From Phaeoceros laevis (Eukaryota; Anthocerotophyta; Anthocerotopsida; Notothyladales): 31,978 nt of DNA. Shown here one piece after another: positions 1-10,780 of this stretch. Position 1 is the first letter of the stretch; each line of letters starts with the position of its first letter. A program made the translations under genes and the position numbers. The stretch is taken from contig JBNGIQ010008557.1 in assembly GCA_049999765.1 (NCBI GenBank), positions 35,264-67,241 of the forward strand. The letters are read 5' to 3'. Below the pieces are notes generated by a model. That model was given only the letters and a program-made list of their open reading frames with translations. It ran no database searches and was not told where the DNA came from.

Positions 1-2503
1 AATTTGGTTTGCCACCAAAGCACGTCCCTTCAAGCTTAGGTGCTTTGACCCCCAGTTGTTGAGTTTTCTTTTCATTTTTCTGATAATGATCTCAAGTTTC
101 TGGTCTTCTGTCAGGTGTAAGCCAAAAGCATGGCCGAGCAAGGTGATGGGCTCTCCAACCTGCAGCCATGTAAAATTAGTGTCTACCTGCCAAGAGAGCA
201 ATTCATCCACCAGGTCAGGGGGGGCAGCAGCTATCAGCCCCTTAGATTTTAACCAGTTTACTTTTCATTCCAAAGGCTTGTTGATAGGTTTGAAGATTCT
301 GTTGGGCTCTCTTCAGGTTGCTGAGCATGGCCCTAAGAGCCATGAAAGTGTCATCAACAAAGTGTATAGATTTAAGGCTACTAGATGGAGCCTTTTCATT
401 GCTCGGGGTGGAGATTGGGATAAGCTCAGTGTCACCAGCTATCATAGAGTTCAAAGCCTCCATAGCAAATAGGAAAAGGAAAGGGCTGAGAGGGCAGCCT
501 TGACGTATGCCTTTACAAATGTTGAAAGGATCAGAGGGGAAACCATTTACTATAACTGAAGATTTTGCATTTGCGTACAGGATTTGCATCCACTGCAAGA
601 AGTTGGGGCCCATGCCAGCAGCTGATAAGGTTTCATGCAGGAATGTTCAGCTGATGCTGTCAAACGCCTTTTGACAATCCAAGAGCAAGATTACAAGGGG
701 TTCCTGCAAATGCTCAGCCCGGTCAATAAGCTCCTAAGCGAGCAGGATATTCTCGAGTATGCACCTGTTCCGGATGAAGCCCGTCTGGTTGGAAGCAATG
801 CAATTAGCTAGGATTACTTGGAGACGATTCGCTAAGGCCTTTGTTATAATCTTATAAATAAAATTGAGGAGAGAGATTGGCCTGTAGTTAGTCAATAATT
901 TCCTACACATCTTCTTGAAAATTAGGATAATGGTTCCCTTACTAACGTCTGGGTGCAGGCTTCCTGAGGACCATGTGTGGGAGAAAAAATCAAACAAGTC
1001 ATGCTTAATGGTTTCCCAGTGGACCTTGAAAAATTCAATTGGCATGCCGTCCGGGCCAGGGGCCTTTCCTGATTTTAGGTCCATTATGGCAGCATGCAAC
1101 TCGTTCATAGATAGAGCTTGGTCCATAAATTGCTGCTGGATGGGGGAAAGACGTTTCTGCCAGGTAGCTAGCACATGTTGGGTTGCAAGTTTTGAGCTAG
1201 GAGTAGCTGATAAGGGCGCAAAGAGGTCAGTATAAAAGTCAGCCGCTATTTCCACCATGCAGGCTGGGTCAGATGATTCCTACTCCTTGTGCACGAGGCA
1301 AGATATGAGGGCTGATTCCTCCTGTTGCTTCATGATACGGAAAAAGTATTTGGACATTCTCTCACCCTGAAGATCCCATGAAATTTTGTTTCTATTGAGG
1401 AACTGCTGAACTTTTTTCTCTTGCATACTATGTAGGTTGGCTTGGGCTTCCCGCAGCTTGTCCCTAAGTTTGGAGTTAAGGGGATCAGATTCAAGGAGCT
1501 TTTGACAACTACGTATACACAACATGAGGTTACACTTGTAGGCTTTTTTACTAAGGAGTTTCCACGACTGAATTTGTAAACAGTGGGATGTGAATTCCTC
1601 TAATTTTTGTAAAAAAGGGTACTTGTCCAGGAGGGGGTCAGAGAAGGTAGTAGTCCAAATTGCTGCTAGGTCCTGGGCATTAGCAAAGATTGTACCGGGT
1701 TGAATATGAGGAATTCCTTTGCCCTTCTTTTTGTAGGTCGACACTGTCATTGTAAGTGAGATCAAACCATGATCCATAGGGACCAGCTTTGGGTGAATGG
1801 TAAGCTTTGCATTCCAAGTTTTCATAGATTGGGACATGTAAAAGCGGTCAATCTTGGAAAATTTACTAAGAGCATCATTTGACCACGTGAATTTTAAAGC
1901 ATGAGGTGAGTTTTTAAAAGTGTCTCTTAGCTGATATTTAAAGCATAGGTCGTTCCAAATCGAAGCTTCATCTGGAGATAGCTTCTCGAGGTGGGAAGAG
2001 CGATCAGATTTGTACTCTGTGAAATTCCAGTCCCCACCAAGAACTACATGGGCATGACCTTGCAACTTACAGTCCAGGTAGGATTTTATTTTTAGCCACA
2101 GATCAGCTCTGTTAGAACCAAAAAAGCCATAGCAATTTATTAGAATTATAGGGGGGGTTTTGGGAAAGGTCAGCCAGCAGGCTTGCAGCCTGGCCTTAAC
2201 AATAATATCAGAATGTATGATGTTACCTGTTAATGAGGAGGAAAGGAGGATAGCATTACCTGCATTCAATTCGGCCTCACAATTCATTAAGCAAGGCCCA
2301 AATTTCCAGAAGACTTTACTGTATTTGTAAGAGGCTTTGTCCGTGAGCTTGTGCTCTTGTAAGAGAAGAGCATGATTTCCATTACGCATGTCATGTGTGA
2401 TGTCTCTGATCTGGTGTGCTCTTTCAAAACTATTTAAACCTCTCACGTTCAGCGAATGCAATTGCAAGTCCATGTTACCTGCAGTTATGATGCATAAATC
2501 CAT
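1..2503 (-). pseudogene. LINE ORF2: endonuclease plus reverse transcriptase, broken
   Basis: From ATG 2503 the first 250 codons form an exonuclease-endonuclease-phosphatase domain. Its landmarks are LNVRGLN (N19), QEHK (E50), GGDWN (D158, N160), SKIDRFY (D219) and MDHG (D244, H245). The reverse transcriptase follows, with KAPGPDGMP, NYRPISLLN, QTGFIRNR, a DCQKAFD core, GIRQGCPLSPFLF and a catalytic box FVDD (usually FADD or YADD). Stops interrupt the same frame at 1280-1282 (TAG), 734-736 (TAG) and 647-649 (TGA where the family usually has Trp). An extra A in an A-run (plus-strand 262-265) shifts the frame. The shifted frame then continues to the window edge with the usual LINE C-terminal pattern (NWGSKHLSLKGRALV). 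Not functional as it stands. Confidence 0.93.
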
Positions 2504-2700
2504 CAGCTAGCGTTAGATGAGTTAGTCATAAAGTAAAACAGGGCAATTTATTGAACGTCAGTATCAATGTTTGAGGTTGAACATAACATAGATGGCGAAA
2601 TAACTAATTCTTGAATTAAACTGCTGACTATGAGAACTTTCTACTAATCCTAGCAAGCAAAAATGACTGAAAAGCAGGCAACTGAAAGGAAGTAACACAA
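2504..2700 (-). other. LINE inter-ORF spacer
   Basis: AT-rich stretch between the end of ORF1 and the start of ORF2. I see no open frame or structured signal in it. ORF1 and ORF2 are in different frames, so ORF2 would need re-initiation or internal initiation. Confidence 0.6.
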
Positions 2701-5064
2701 CTATTCTAGTTTCTGAAAAAGCCTAAGAGAAACTCTAGTCTTCATGTTGTTTATGCTGATAGGTTCCCACTTCCAGGGGGAGTGACGCGTTGTCTTGTGT
2801 TTTTCGCTGCAAGTGATCTGAATACAGGGGACTTCATTGCCATCATTTCCTAAACCCACTTCTTTTTTCTTCCTCGAGGTGACGGAGATATTACTCAGGA
2901 CTTTACCTAACCTTAGGTGACATTGGACGAATATGTGATTCAGAGTTTTGTGTAATTCAAAGTGGGTAGCTCCTTTGGCTGCAGCCTCCAAAAAGGCTCT
3001 TTCTTTAACAACTGCTAGGAGAGAAATATAAGGAGGAGCTGTTTTACATAGTATAGTCTCATGGCTAGAGCTTGACGGCAGAAAGGTAATGATTAACAGT
3101 GTGATATTCTCCTTGGGGATGCGAACTGGGGACCAGGTGATCAGTTGCTGGTTGATGTCTTTAATGGAGATCAAGATGTCAGGGTAGTAATAGTCATAAG
3201 GAATACCTGCCAAACTATAAAAGTGTATGAGGGAGTCAAAGCTGCAGACTACTGACTTAAGAGGGATCCATTCAGCGCTTAACGGTTTGAGTGAATGAAG
3301 GAAATCCCTAGCAGGTATGAGGAGCCATAACACAAGCCGCTGCATTTTCGTTGTTCCTCCACATGTCTTAGGGACCCAATTGTAATTTGCAAGCTGCGCA
3401 TCTGGCTTGAATGTAGCTAAAAGGTTGTCAGCCTTGTTTTTTAGCAGCACAGGCAGTTCAATAGATGTTGGGTCAGAAGCAAAGTCAGAAGGCATAAGCT
3501 AAATTCTCATGGAATTGAAACACTGAGAGTGCAAAATGGAGATGGTACCGTCCTCAACAGAGATGAAGGCGGGGCGAGATACCAAGCTGTTGAATTTGCC
3601 GGCCAAAAGATCATCACGGAACCCATTCTCTATTGAATGTATAATTGTTTTTGCCAGAATGTTGATCACTTTTTCCGAGTCATCCATGCTGTCTTTCACC
3701 ACTTCCTTGCACCTCATTATATTACCCATTGTCATGAATAAATTGGAGTTGAATATAACCTTGTTGCTAACTGTTGGGGTAGGTGAGACAAGATCTGGAT
3801 TTTCTATCATCTCTAGAGAATTAGCAGGTAGAGGTAAAGGATCAGATCTGACCAACAATGTAGAGTGATCAAAGATTACGCTATTCTCAGTTGCAGACAC
3901 CAGCAGTTCCAAAGCCGACGACTTGGGGGATGGTACATGAACAATAATTCCAGAATCTTGGCTAAGTGTGATACTGGGGGTGAGAGCAGATTCAATAGAT
4001 AGAGAACGAGGAGTTGTATCTGATAGGACACCCGGAGAGACCATTGGAGGGAGCAGAAGCCCCTTGGATGGGTGAAGGGGGGAGATAAATTGCCACAGGA
4101 AATCCATGAAGGTTTGAGTAAACTTACTTGAAGTGGTGTGAACTGGCAAGCTGACTGAGGAGAGTGGAGGGATGTATGGGAGAGAAAATTCTTGGGACTG
4201 ATGACATATCTTGGTGGTGTGGGAAAATGATTTACAAGACTTGCAAGGCATGGCCATCCAGTCAGCACTTAAATTGAAACTCTGAAAAGCATTTGGATCT
4301 TCTATGGCCGCTAGGAGTTGGATACACTGAGGAAAGACAAGTCCCGCAGGGGAAATGAGCATGATTTTTGGAGGGGTCTCTGGAGGTGAGATGTGGCAAT
4401 TCAGCCCTAGTGCTTCCCAACCTAAATATGATTTAATGCTCTCCACATTAGTGGCACTATCAAAAAGACCCATTACACCTAGCATTTTACCGAACTGACT
4501 AAGCACTTCTGATAGTAGCATGGTCCATTCCTCGGGAATACTAGATAAGTTTAAAATTCTCGGGGCCCATTGCATGTTGTTCACCATCGGGAAAGGGGGT
4601 TGCCATGGGAAGATACAAGCTTCCTGTGTAGAGAGCAATTTAGCACAAGACAGAGCAAGATCTCTGCTGATTTGCAAAGTAAACGAGAAGGAGAATAAGT
4701 AGGATCCTCTACCTCGGCAGTGATAAATTTTCAGGGAGCCCAAGTGTCCAAGGTTTGCCACAGCCCAAGTTATTGCACCCTGCCTTGAAATACCATTTGG
4801 GAAGAAGACCAGAATGCCTCGCTCTTGCAAAATCCGCATATGTGTGACATGATTCTTAAATGATACAGTTGGGCGGAAGATGAGAGGGCCATGACATGGG
4901 TTCTGGGCTCTAATGGGCAATGAATTGGAGGGGGACTGGGAGACTCGCTGTAGGGATCTGCTGCTAGCAGCAATTCTTGCGGCAATTTTTAATGACTTGT
5001 GTTTAGGCCGCCAGATTACAAACTGTTTCTTAGTAGGAGATTAAGCAGACTCACCCCTACCCAT
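2701..5064 (-). pseudogene. LINE ORF1: gag-like RNA-binding protein with zinc knuckle, broken
   Basis: The best start is ATG at 5064 (MGRGESA), because the frame there runs directly into the long open segments at 4920-3499 and 3495-2701. Two in-frame stops break it: TAA at 5041-5043 (codon 8) and TAG at 3499-3501. Both are one C-to-T step from a glutamine codon. The N-terminal half has the look of the plant LINE gag domain, followed by a CCHC zinc knuckle CKSCKSFSHTTKIC (CX2CX4HX4C) at about 4245-4204. A Ser/Pro-rich central region and a C-terminal domain of about 260 residues follow. LINE ORF1 proteins bind the element's RNA in the ribonucleoprotein particle. The full length would be about 787 codons, long for a LINE ORF1. 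The first ATG assignment is inference. Confidence 0.85.
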
Positions 5065-5277
5065 GGTGCAGGGAGACAAGGCGCCCAAGTAAACAAAGCG
5101 AGGGAACAGACAGAACAAAAAAACTACAAAATTTCAAGTAGACCGCTAATTGAGAAAAAGAGCAGAGCTTGATACAAACGGATCAGCCACTAAGAAATTC
5201 CCAACCCTTGTAGATCATATATAAAAAGCATAAGAGCCTTGCGAGGAATAGCTGGTAGAGGCTTTGCACATCACCAC
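5065..5277 (-). other. LINE 5' leader and junction with unrelated sequence
   Basis: Holds the presumed LINE 5' UTR (5065 to roughly 5150) and then non-LINE sequence belonging to the downstream side of the exon-like segment at 5278-5566. I could not place the insertion boundary exactly. No open frame is seen. Confidence 0.4.
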
Positions 5278-5566
5278 CTAGATGCAATCACCCATGTAAC
5301 CAAAATACAGATTGCTCAAAGCACCCAGAATCTCCAAAAAGGCATCCTCAAGCTTGCTATTGGTCCAGTCAATGGGGTCAGAAGATCGTGAAAGTTTTTT
5401 TATAGTAATTATCAACTCATCATGCTTTGGGATAGCATGTTGGAAAATTGCCACTTTCTTGAGCCACAATTTCATAGCCAAGCGAGACCTCGGTCTTGGG
5501 AGAGAAAAAAACATCACAAAGCTTGGGAAATCTTGGTGAAGTTCTGATTGCTTCATACGCTTCCAT
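5278..5566 (-). pseudogene. Unrecognised exon-like coding segment, copy A
   Basis: Read on minus from ATG 5566 it begins MEAYEAIRTSPRFPKLC and, after a frameshift in a T/C-rich run near 5500, continues through LWLKKVAIFQHAIPKHDEL to GALSNLYFGYMGDCI and a stop at 5278-5280. Copy B at 6388-6679 matches it throughout at the protein level, including the stop. Real protein-coding descent is therefore supported even though neither copy is open. The shared start follows a possible splice acceptor (ctgcag just upstream), so this may be the last exon of a multi-exon gene. I do not recognise the family. It is about 95 residues and rich in aromatic and hydrophobic positions, with no obvious catalytic motif. 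Confidence 0.5.
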
Positions 5567-5639
5567 AATCGACTACTGCAGCTTAGTGATGAAAGGCCAC
5601 CAGCAACCAGAGAGGCACAAGCAACTTGAACTTGCAAGA

Positions 5640-6387
5640 TACAGTGATGCTGGGGAGGGCCAAGAAATGGAATACAAAAAAACTTGATGTTAAGGGCTAA
5701 ACAAGAAAAGAGTCCTGTCTTGGTACACTTACTTGGCCGTTCTGGTCACTTCTTCAAGAGTTTGATTACGCGGCAGTTGTGTAAGGTGAATACATTTACA
5801 AGATTAATCCATGAGCGCACGAACGATGCTGCCTGTGTACATTGGTATGGTACTACTCCTGGGATTATACTTAGGTAATGACACATGTATAGTGCCTTGT
5901 TTAGTGGTGCCATGTGTGAAAGAAGGCCAACATTACTTGCTCCTGGAGGATATGTATTTGTTTTAGATGGTTCTTGAATGATACTGTGTGATGGAACACT
6001 AGGAGGACCTTCACTGGGATTCAGCGCCAGACACGGGATTAACTTGGGAGGAGGCGGATGTGATGCTGTTTTAGACTTAGATGCTAGCCTTGCTGCCAGC
6101 TTGAACCTTTTTTGTTTGAGAATCTAGACTTCAGGCTTTTGATTGCAGGGGTGAGCGAACGAGAGTCGTTATCTATTTCCATCTACTAGAACTGGGTAAA
6201 ACAGAGCCTCAGACAAAACAGCAGCAAGGAGGGAGATGCAACAGAAGACGCTAATGCTTAGAAGGAGAACTGTATGTTGTACTAAGACTTAGGTGTGCCA
6301 AAATCCTAGGTTGAGAAGGAGAGACCGCCATGCTGCAGTTTCACAGCAGGCTGCAAACCAAGGACTGCGAAAGAGAGGCCAAGGGAC
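5640..6387. other. Unassigned spacer between exon-like copies A and B
   Basis: Moderately AT-rich. Only short ORFs without family resemblance. I see no repeat shared with the rest of the window and no RNA gene. Confidence 0.4.
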
Positions 6388-6679
6388 TCATGGGCAATCA
6401 ACATTGTAGCCAAAGTAGAAATTGCTGAGGGCCCAGAGAAGACCGATGAAAGCTTCCTCCAAGCTTAAGCCAGCGTTGTTCCAGTTGATCAAGTCCAGTT
6501 GGGTGTGCTTGTTCAGAGTGACAGTCAATTCCACGTACTTGGGGATAGCTTTGCTAAATAGTACCACCTTTCTTCAGCCAGATTTGCAAAGAACCAGCAC
6601 ACCTTGGATGTGGGGAGAAGAAGGCGTTGCAAAGTTTTGAGAACCTTCCCGAAGTACGGATTGCCTCATAAGCCTCCAT
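6388..6679 (-). pseudogene. Unrecognised exon-like coding segment, copy B
   Basis: Minus-strand frame from ATG 6679: MEAYEAIRTSGRFSKLC, then AFFSPHPRCAGSLQIWLKK, one extra G that shifts the frame near 6572, then FSKAIPKYVELTVTL, LINWNNAGLSLEEAF, ALSNFYFGYNVDCP and a stop at 6388-6390. It aligns with copy A from the first ATG to the stop with clear amino-acid similarity (EAIRTS, WLKK, AIPK, DW/NW, ALSN, YFGY). Copy B has its frameshift at a different place from copy A, so the two decayed independently. The family is unknown to me. It could be the terminal exon of a tandemly duplicated host gene, or a gene fragment carried by a transposon. Confidence 0.5.
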
Positions 6680-7440
6680 TGACGACGAGCTGCTATACAG
6701 TGTAGGAAAGCACATGCAGACCAGAAAAGCTATGGCAAGGTGTTTGTTAATAATGTTAGTACAACAATGGGCAAGAAGACTTCTTGATCGAAGACCCGTC
6801 GTACTTGAGACCCAGCAAACGAGAAATCACCACAAGTGCTGGTGAACCCTCACAATCGATTGTGAATTATTCTGAATTCCTCGTAGGCCAAGAATGCTGT
6901 GGATTGCAGATTATTGCACGCCCTGTTAGGAGGCGATCGCTGCTCGGGTCTTGATCATGAAGCACATCTTGGTCATCGTCCTTCAAAGCTGGTAAGCAGA
7001 AAGTTGGTAAGCAGCGCAGCCATTCTCCAAACACCCACACATTTGACGTGTATGTGAACCCCTCCGTGAGGCGGGGCCGAAAATCAAGCGTGATTACGCT
7101 GATTCCTAGCGCAAAACAGATTGAAAGGACGCGATTGATCGCTGGGCATGAGACGCCGGCGGTTTTGCACGCAACCGTTCAAGAGCTCCCCCGTTCCAGT
7201 CCTCCATGTTTTTTTTAGAACTTTTTTTAGGGGAGCTCATGCTAAAAATTAGATATTGCAATACAAAACATTCCACTTTAGCCACTATCAGCTCGTCCTC
7301 TACCACGGGACAGTGGACAGGGTAGGCTGGTTGCACACCAGCTTAACCCTTGAACCCCTAGGCACAAAGTCCCAAACAACCCGAGGGTTGGACTTACCTG
7401 GGTTGGACATGTTGTGATCTAGAGGTGAATTTATAGTTGA
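6680..7440. other. Unassigned sequence left of repeat unit R1
   Basis: No convincing coding region, RNA gene or repeat. The right end (7447-7470) carries the string CTTATATTATAAAAAAA followed by a GAGAGTGTGTG stretch. The same combination recurs at 24351-24400, so this edge is a junction or terminus of a repeat. Confidence 0.4.
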
Positions 7441-7449
7441 ACAATATCT

Positions 7450-8870
7450 TATATTATAAAAAAAAGATGAGGGAGAGTGTGTGTTTGCAATCCATACATA
7501 CATATAGGGACCTTTTGCCCTAGACCCTGACTGTCCATTTGCCTTTGCAGGGCTTGCCCTCCTCTTGGGCTAGGATATGACCGAATTGCATCACTGTTAT
7601 TAGGACGCATGGACTTCTAATGCCAAAGCACTCGTATTCCCGCTTGCAGGGGCATGTATCCCGTCCCTGGCGTATCGATTCAAATGCTGAACACGGCCGC
7701 ACGTCCTTTGGTACAAAGACTGAATTCTGAGACACGATTGTCTGGTAAAAAACGCTCTTGGTAGCATGTCACGATCTGTGCAGCTGCTGCCAAGTCTTAG
7801 CATGAGTTTCATTGAGTCCTGAGATTGCCAAAACGCCTTTCTGTCACTTTCAAAGCTTCAGGTATTCAGATTTTCGTCATGAAAGCTTGTTAAAAAAATG
7901 CATTAAGCAGCAGTCCATGATATGATTGACCCTAATTCTGGACTGCCCTCTATCTACTCTTGGCTGCCTTTGTGCAGCTAGGAAGCAAACTACATGTGCA
8001 GAAATGATTTCGACAAAGGTTAACCAACCATTGCGACAACCAGATGATCAAACCAGACTGTGGAACACGGTGGAGAACGCGTGTCTCCCCTGCTCCTCAT
8101 TAATGCCAAGCAGGTTCCTTGTAGGGGTTTCTGGAAGATCTTTTGGCAAACCCCCCCACAGCCAAGCTTGTGCACTTATTGTTAGAAAACAGTTCTATCT
8201 ACTTGACATCTATTTCTAGTTTAATAGCTTTCATCACATTTTGCAGAACTCAAAAGCATTCCAATTTTCCAAAAACCTGAGTAGCTGCTGCTTGTGTCAT
8301 GTTGGCCTTTCAATAGCTGAGGATCCACTCTAGGTTACCCGCTTACACAGCCTTGTATCTCTCCAAATGTAGTCAGGTAATGGTTTCACTGCCTAAGTTG
8401 GAAAAAAGCTAGCACTTTGAGGAAATCAGCTCGGGTGCTGAGCAAAATTGTTGTGCAGGGACTTGGACAGGAGACTTAGAAGCCAGCAGGGGCCAACAGC
8501 AGCGGATGGGCACGAGAAAGGCACGAGGAAGGCATGAGGGAGGCAGCTGGGTGGGGTCACAAATGCAGCAGGAGATAGGCACTGCTTGAGGTCTGCAGAA
8601 TGACAACCCTGAATGATGAGGCTGGTGGTAGCAAGAGGAAGGCAGCAGGGCGTTTAGGACTTGGAGAGCTAGGACTTCAAGAGCTAGCGCAGCACAAGAG
8701 AGAGTGTGGTGAAGGTATCTTGGCGGGAAAGAGAAACTGTGAGGTAGAGACAATGAGGAAAGTTCAGGCTAAGGCTCGTTTTATAGTGTGTTGAGCTTCT
8801 AGGCTGCATGATTACCTTTCTCAACTGGCGGCAGTCAACCTCTATGTGGCAAGCATAAAAAATTCCTATT
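7450..8870 (-). repeat. Dispersed repeat unit R1 (minus orientation, by its TATA box)
   Basis: Read leftward from 8870: the box ATGCAGCCTAGAAGCTC (8795-8811 region), TATAAAA (8785-8779), a pyrimidine-rich leader containing CCCGCCAA, the block AAGTGCACAAGCTTGGCTGTG, then GCTTGGCATTAATGAGGAGC, and a tail ending in a CATACATACATA motif near 7500. R3 at 20070-21430 on the other strand matches it in the same order over nearly the whole length, including the tail around GGCATTAGAAGTCC. On the plus strand both copies keep scraps of a shared reading frame (PPHSQACAL). No intact ORF. Its nature (non-autonomous transposon, solo LTR or dead gene copy) is open. Confidence 0.7.
8779..8785 (-). promoter_or_regulatory. 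TATA-like box of repeat unit R1
   Basis: TATAAAA on the minus strand, preceded by ATGCAGCCTAGAAGCTC about 10-30 bases upstream (8793-8813). The near-identical pair (CATACAGTCTAGAAGCTC then TATAAA) occurs in R3, so the arrangement is conserved between copies. Promoter function is inference. Confidence 0.45.
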
Positions 8871-9289
8871 AGGACGACGGCTTAGAGAATCCAGCTAAAC
8901 ATAGTTTCTTGGTGATGTGGCTTCTAGAGATGTCTACAGTTGTGCAATTTTGCGCCTGCTTGATGGCCCTTATGTCTGATCTGTCATTAAAGTGCCCATG
9001 CCAGCAGCCAAAGTTAGCCCGCCATAGAGTCAATCATTGAGAAATACAACACGTATTTGCGGGGACAAGATTTTTGAGATCAAAAAATGTCAAGCCCTGA
9101 AAACCCGTACTTGTAGTCTTGCACAAAATGGGACTTACGTTTTGCGGCCCTGGTCAAATCATTAGCAGTAGTCATAGCCATGATGTAGATAAAGACATAC
9201 AATCCTGTACATCATGACTGAAAAATCATCATGTAATATGTAGATACCTGTCCAGTATATACATAAATTCGTAGACACACATACACATT
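8871..9289. other. Spacer between R1 and R2 with a perfect 9-bp inverted repeat
   Basis: No ORF of note. CATGATGTA (9179-9187) and TACATCATG (9208-9216) form a perfect inverted repeat with a 20-base loop. The stretch 9180-9280 weakly resembles the outer part of the 11235-11475/27826-28075 repeat (shared AAGACATACAA and GAAAAAT motifs). R1 and R2 may therefore be head-to-tail copies of one longer unit. Confidence 0.4.
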
Positions 9290-10780
9290 GCAAACCACGC
9301 AAGTGTGTTCCTTTACATACATACATACGAGTTACTTTGACGTAAATCGTAAGATGAAAAAGATTGCCTCATGAAGAGGACTTGTGCTTTTAATAATTGA
9401 AAATGAAATGTTCCAAGTGAGGACACTGACTGGTCATGATGCTGACGTTTGGCATTCTGGAATACATGACGCTAGAAACCAGATAGATGGCATAGTCGTA
9501 CTAATGGATGACTTCCAACAGAAAACAATAGACAGCTGTTGGTCCATTCGTTCAGGATGTGACCGGCCAGCATGGGGCTTTGCATCCAAACCAGCATACC
9601 GAGGAGCATGCGTCAGGTGATAACTACCAAAAAAATCAGCAGCACTGATGTCAAAGTGTATGTGGTATTTTTGCTTGGTACCAGCACAATGTGTGTAGGT
9701 GCACGGTTTGTGCCAAGCTGCTGCAAGAACGTCTTTCACAGAAGGGCCATCGCAAGGGAGGTACAAGCAGCCTTGCTGCTCAAGGCAGTTGAACAAGCAT
9801 TTCTTACAACAGTTCGTAATATGAGGCAGTCTGCAACCTAGGTTATAGAAGTGTAATTGCTATTTGGCATAGGGCGCGAGTAGAGGTCAGCCACAAGGCT
9901 GCTTCTAATGCACATTGCCATTGATGCAGGGTTCAGCTAGCACAAGTATGCAGACATTCAAAAAAGCTTTCAAAAAACATTGGCATTGATGCGAAGGCAA
10001 GTCTTCGAAGGGAATAACCACTTCCCCTTGTCCGACGGCCAGCATTTTCGTGCGAACGCCCATCTGGTAAGGAGGAGCCTCCAACTCCCCTTCATTAGTG
10101 CCAAAGAGTCATCATTGCTTGGATTTCTGGTGGTCCATTGGCAGATCCAAGTTTTGCACGGTTCTGTGTATCAAAAAACCTCAACACTCAAAAGCAACTT
10201 ATCAGCGATCACCAGGAAGGTGCAAGCACTAGACCATTTCAGTCAGGACATCTGGTAAAAGCTTCAAACATTCAGTTATTGTACAATACTGCATCTTGGC
10301 ATTCAAAAGAGAATTTATTCAAAGACAAGTAACAAGTACAAAACTTAACTATCAGCATACTACCATCTGACCTGTTGGGATGAGTTGCCAGCCATGATCA
10401 AGTATATCGGATGTAGCAGGAAGTAGGTCAGGTCTACAGGCAGTTGTAGCCAAGGGCTAATTTAGTGGTGACAGTAGCTACAGTGAGCTACTGGCAGGCA
10501 ACGGGAGTTCAACATATGTGTGTTTGGGAGGGATGATGAAAGAGGCAAAGAGAAAAGGGTCAAGGCCAGCACAAGCTAGCAAGGAGACACCATGTTGAGA
10601 GAATGCAGGCAGGCAGAAGGAAGGAAGGCAAATTGAGCAACGGGGACTGGAAGAACGAGGAAGAGCTGTGGAGGCCAAAAAATGGTACTCAGGCATTGTC
10701 CAAGGCTTGTTATACAGGGGTAGACAAGACTGGAAATGGCGGGAGCCAATATGTAGGTAAATTTTAATCACGCTGAGAGA
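9290..10780 (-). repeat. Dispersed repeat unit R2 (minus orientation)
   Basis: About 870 bases (roughly 9295-10170) match R4 at 29463-30330 in inverted orientation at high similarity. Examples are ATCCAAGCAATGATGACTC, the stretch around CAGCACAATGTGTGTAGGTG, and the terminal CATACATACATACGAGTTAC. The match extends more weakly through the pyrimidine-rich leader to the TATA-like box at 10709-10716. The plus strand contains decayed but recognisably shared protein frames with R4 minus (for example VNRKMKKIAS, HDARN, GYRSVIAIW and RRQVFEGNN), broken by stops and small indels. No function is recognised. Confidence 0.8.
10709..10716 (-). promoter_or_regulatory. TATA-like box of repeat unit R2
   Basis: TGTATAAC on the minus strand, about 25 bases downstream of a CCCGCC motif and followed by a C/T-rich leader, as in the other R units. 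R4 has CCCGCC at the same relative place. The box is weaker than in R1, R3 and R4. Confidence 0.3.

Larger units (their letters stand above)
1..5150 (-). mobile_element. L1-type non-LTR retrotransposon (LINE), decayed, 3' end cut by window edge
   Basis: Read on the minus strand, the order is a short leader, ORF1 with a zinc knuckle (5064-2701), a spacer of about 200 bases, then ORF2 with an apurinic-type endonuclease followed by a reverse transcriptase (2503 to the window edge). This is the standard layout of plant L1-like LINEs. The element carries five premature stops and one frameshift, so this copy is dead. ORF2 keeps one frame for over 2.2 kb, which points to fairly recent death by point mutation. 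The left window edge cuts the end of the reverse-transcriptase region, so the 3' UTR and poly(A) tail are outside. The 5' limit near 5150 is approximate; I found no target-site duplication. Confidence 0.93.

Noticed and set aside
8409-8753. Cys/Pro/Ser-rich ORF of 114 codons (minus) that looks like a secreted peptide
   Set aside because: It is the pyrimidine-rich leader of repeat unit R1 read as protein. The other R units have leaders of the same composition without the same frame.
7450-10780. R1 and R2 as the two LTRs of one retrotransposon
   Set aside because: The two adjacent units are less alike than each is to its partner across the Argonaute (R1-R3, R2-R4). There is no gag-pol between them and no primer-binding site or polypurine tract was found.
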